Shown here: positions 5,964 through 6,251 of the stretch, piece by piece
Numbering within the stretch: the first letter of the stretch is position 1
Layout: every line of letters starts with the position of its first letter
Source: Pseudomonadota bacterium
GTDB taxonomy: Bacteria > Pseudomonadota > Gammaproteobacteria > Steroidobacterales > Steroidobacteraceae
NCBI GenBank assembly: GCA_021826035.1
Contig: JAKBBE010000153.1
Coordinates: forward strand, 1 to 6,251
DNA: 6,251 nt
Direction of reading: 5' to 3'
Notes under the pieces: generated by a model
Seen by the model: only the letters and a program-made list of their open reading frames with translations
Told to the model about the DNA's origin: nothing
The model's database searches: none
Position numbers and translations under genes: made by a program

Positions 5964-5992
5964 TTGTCAGCGCCGCGGGTAGCGGTTACAGT
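5964..5992 (+). promoter_or_regulatory. candidate sigma70 promoter for the right-edge frame
   Basis: TTGTCA (5964-5969, five of six to the -35 consensus) and TACAGT (5987-5992, four of six to the -10) are separated by exactly 17 bases. Initiation near 6000 would give an untranslated leader of about 130 nt to the ATG at 6130. A short inverted repeat GCATCC-TC-GGATGC (6001-6014) falls at the predicted start of transcription and could be an operator. Confidence 0.45.
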
Positions 5993-6129
5993 TCGCGCCA
6001 GCATCCTCGGATGCACATGGCGCGCACGCTTGGCTTTCCGCCCTCGAGTCGCCGTGACACCGAACCAGCTAGGGGGATTGAGCCACACGAGCGATAGCCC
6101 GCGCCGGGCAGACGCACGTGCAAGAAAGT

Positions 6130-6251
6130 ATGACAGATCCGGCGGGACCTCCCGTCGGCGAGCTCGGGTCCGGATTGAGCCGCTTGCGGGCAGGTGGAAA
6201 GACCGCTACCTTGCGCCACTCTCGTTTCGTTCCGGTGTTTTCGAATAGGCA
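6130..6251 (+). CDS. possible start of an unidentified gene (runs off the window)
   Basis: An open frame from ATG 6130 reaches the right edge without a stop, giving 40 complete codons. It begins MTDPAGPPVGELGSGLSRL and continues with RAGGKTATLRHSRFVPVFSNR. I do not recognise the product. The amphipathic start has no signal peptide or membrane segment. Upstream, AAGAAAGT lies close to the ATG and is a weak ribosome site. Support is the open frame, the better residue mix than its neighbours in other frames, and the promoter-like sequence about 140 nt upstream. It may still be chance. Confidence 0.35.
   Translation, partial: MTDPAGPPVGELGSGLSRLRAGGKTATLRHSRFVPVFSNR

Larger units (their letters stand above)
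5583..6129. other. gene-poor stretch between the aminopeptidase gene and a right-edge frame
   Basis: I see no convincing gene in these 547 bases. Open frames exist on both strands (for example plus 5695-5913 and minus 5938-5348), but their products are rich in Arg, Pro, Ser and Thr with no recognisable motif. The minus one also runs antisense into the aminopeptidase gene. The stretch holds a 13-bp direct repeat (5591-5625), a bulged stem-loop (5662-5687), three tandem GTCGGC units (5779-5796), a sigma70-like promoter (5964-5992) and a short inverted repeat (6001-6014). No strong T-tailed terminator for the aminopeptidase gene is visible. Confidence 0.6.

Noticed and set aside
5757..6248. A 163-residue plus-strand frame, including a possible internal start at 5922 (MNVAAIYRIDRL).
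   Set aside because: It crosses the promoter-like region, is Arg-rich with no motif, and overlaps the frame starting at 6130. There is no ribosome site at its starts.

Overview
This is a GC-rich bacterial chromosomal window that looks like housekeeping sequence from a high-GC gammaproteobacterium. A Xanthomonadales, Nevskiales or Steroidobacterales type organism is my inference, based on protein style, operon content and an enteric-type translational attenuator; no taxonomic marker is present. I see no mobile element, tRNA, rRNA or CRISPR array.

Positions 1-3783 (minus strand) hold a branched-chain amino acid operon transcribed right to left: ilvC (ketol-acid reductoisomerase), leuA (2-isopropylmalate synthase), ilvE (branched-chain aminotransferase) and the start of leuC (isopropylmalate isomerase large subunit), which runs off the left edge. 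Spacings are 36 nt, 27 nt and a 1-nt overlap, so the genes form a tight transcription unit. IlvC serves valine, isoleucine and the leucine precursor. LeuA and LeuC are committed to leucine. IlvE performs the final transamination for all three.

Positions 3784-4202 form the control region. On the minus strand it holds a TTGACA-type promoter, a 39-codon leader peptide not previously listed as an ORF because of its size, and a strong intrinsic terminator just before ilvC. The leader carries the run LPVLLIGLLLL. A 13-nt segment inside the end of the leader ORF is perfectly complementary to the 5' arm of the terminator, and an upstream 8-nt segment can pair with the start of that 13-mer. This is the full 1:2 / 2:3 / 3:4 architecture of a ribosome-mediated attenuator sensing Leu, Val and Ile, and it is the most notable element in the window.

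Positions 4203-5582 (plus strand, divergent) encode an M17-family leucyl aminopeptidase with all metal and catalytic residues. Positions 5583-6129 contain no convincing gene but hold a 13-bp direct repeat, a stem-loop, a hexanucleotide triplication and a sigma70-like promoter. The promoter points at a short open frame starting at 6130 that continues off the right edge and that I could not identify.
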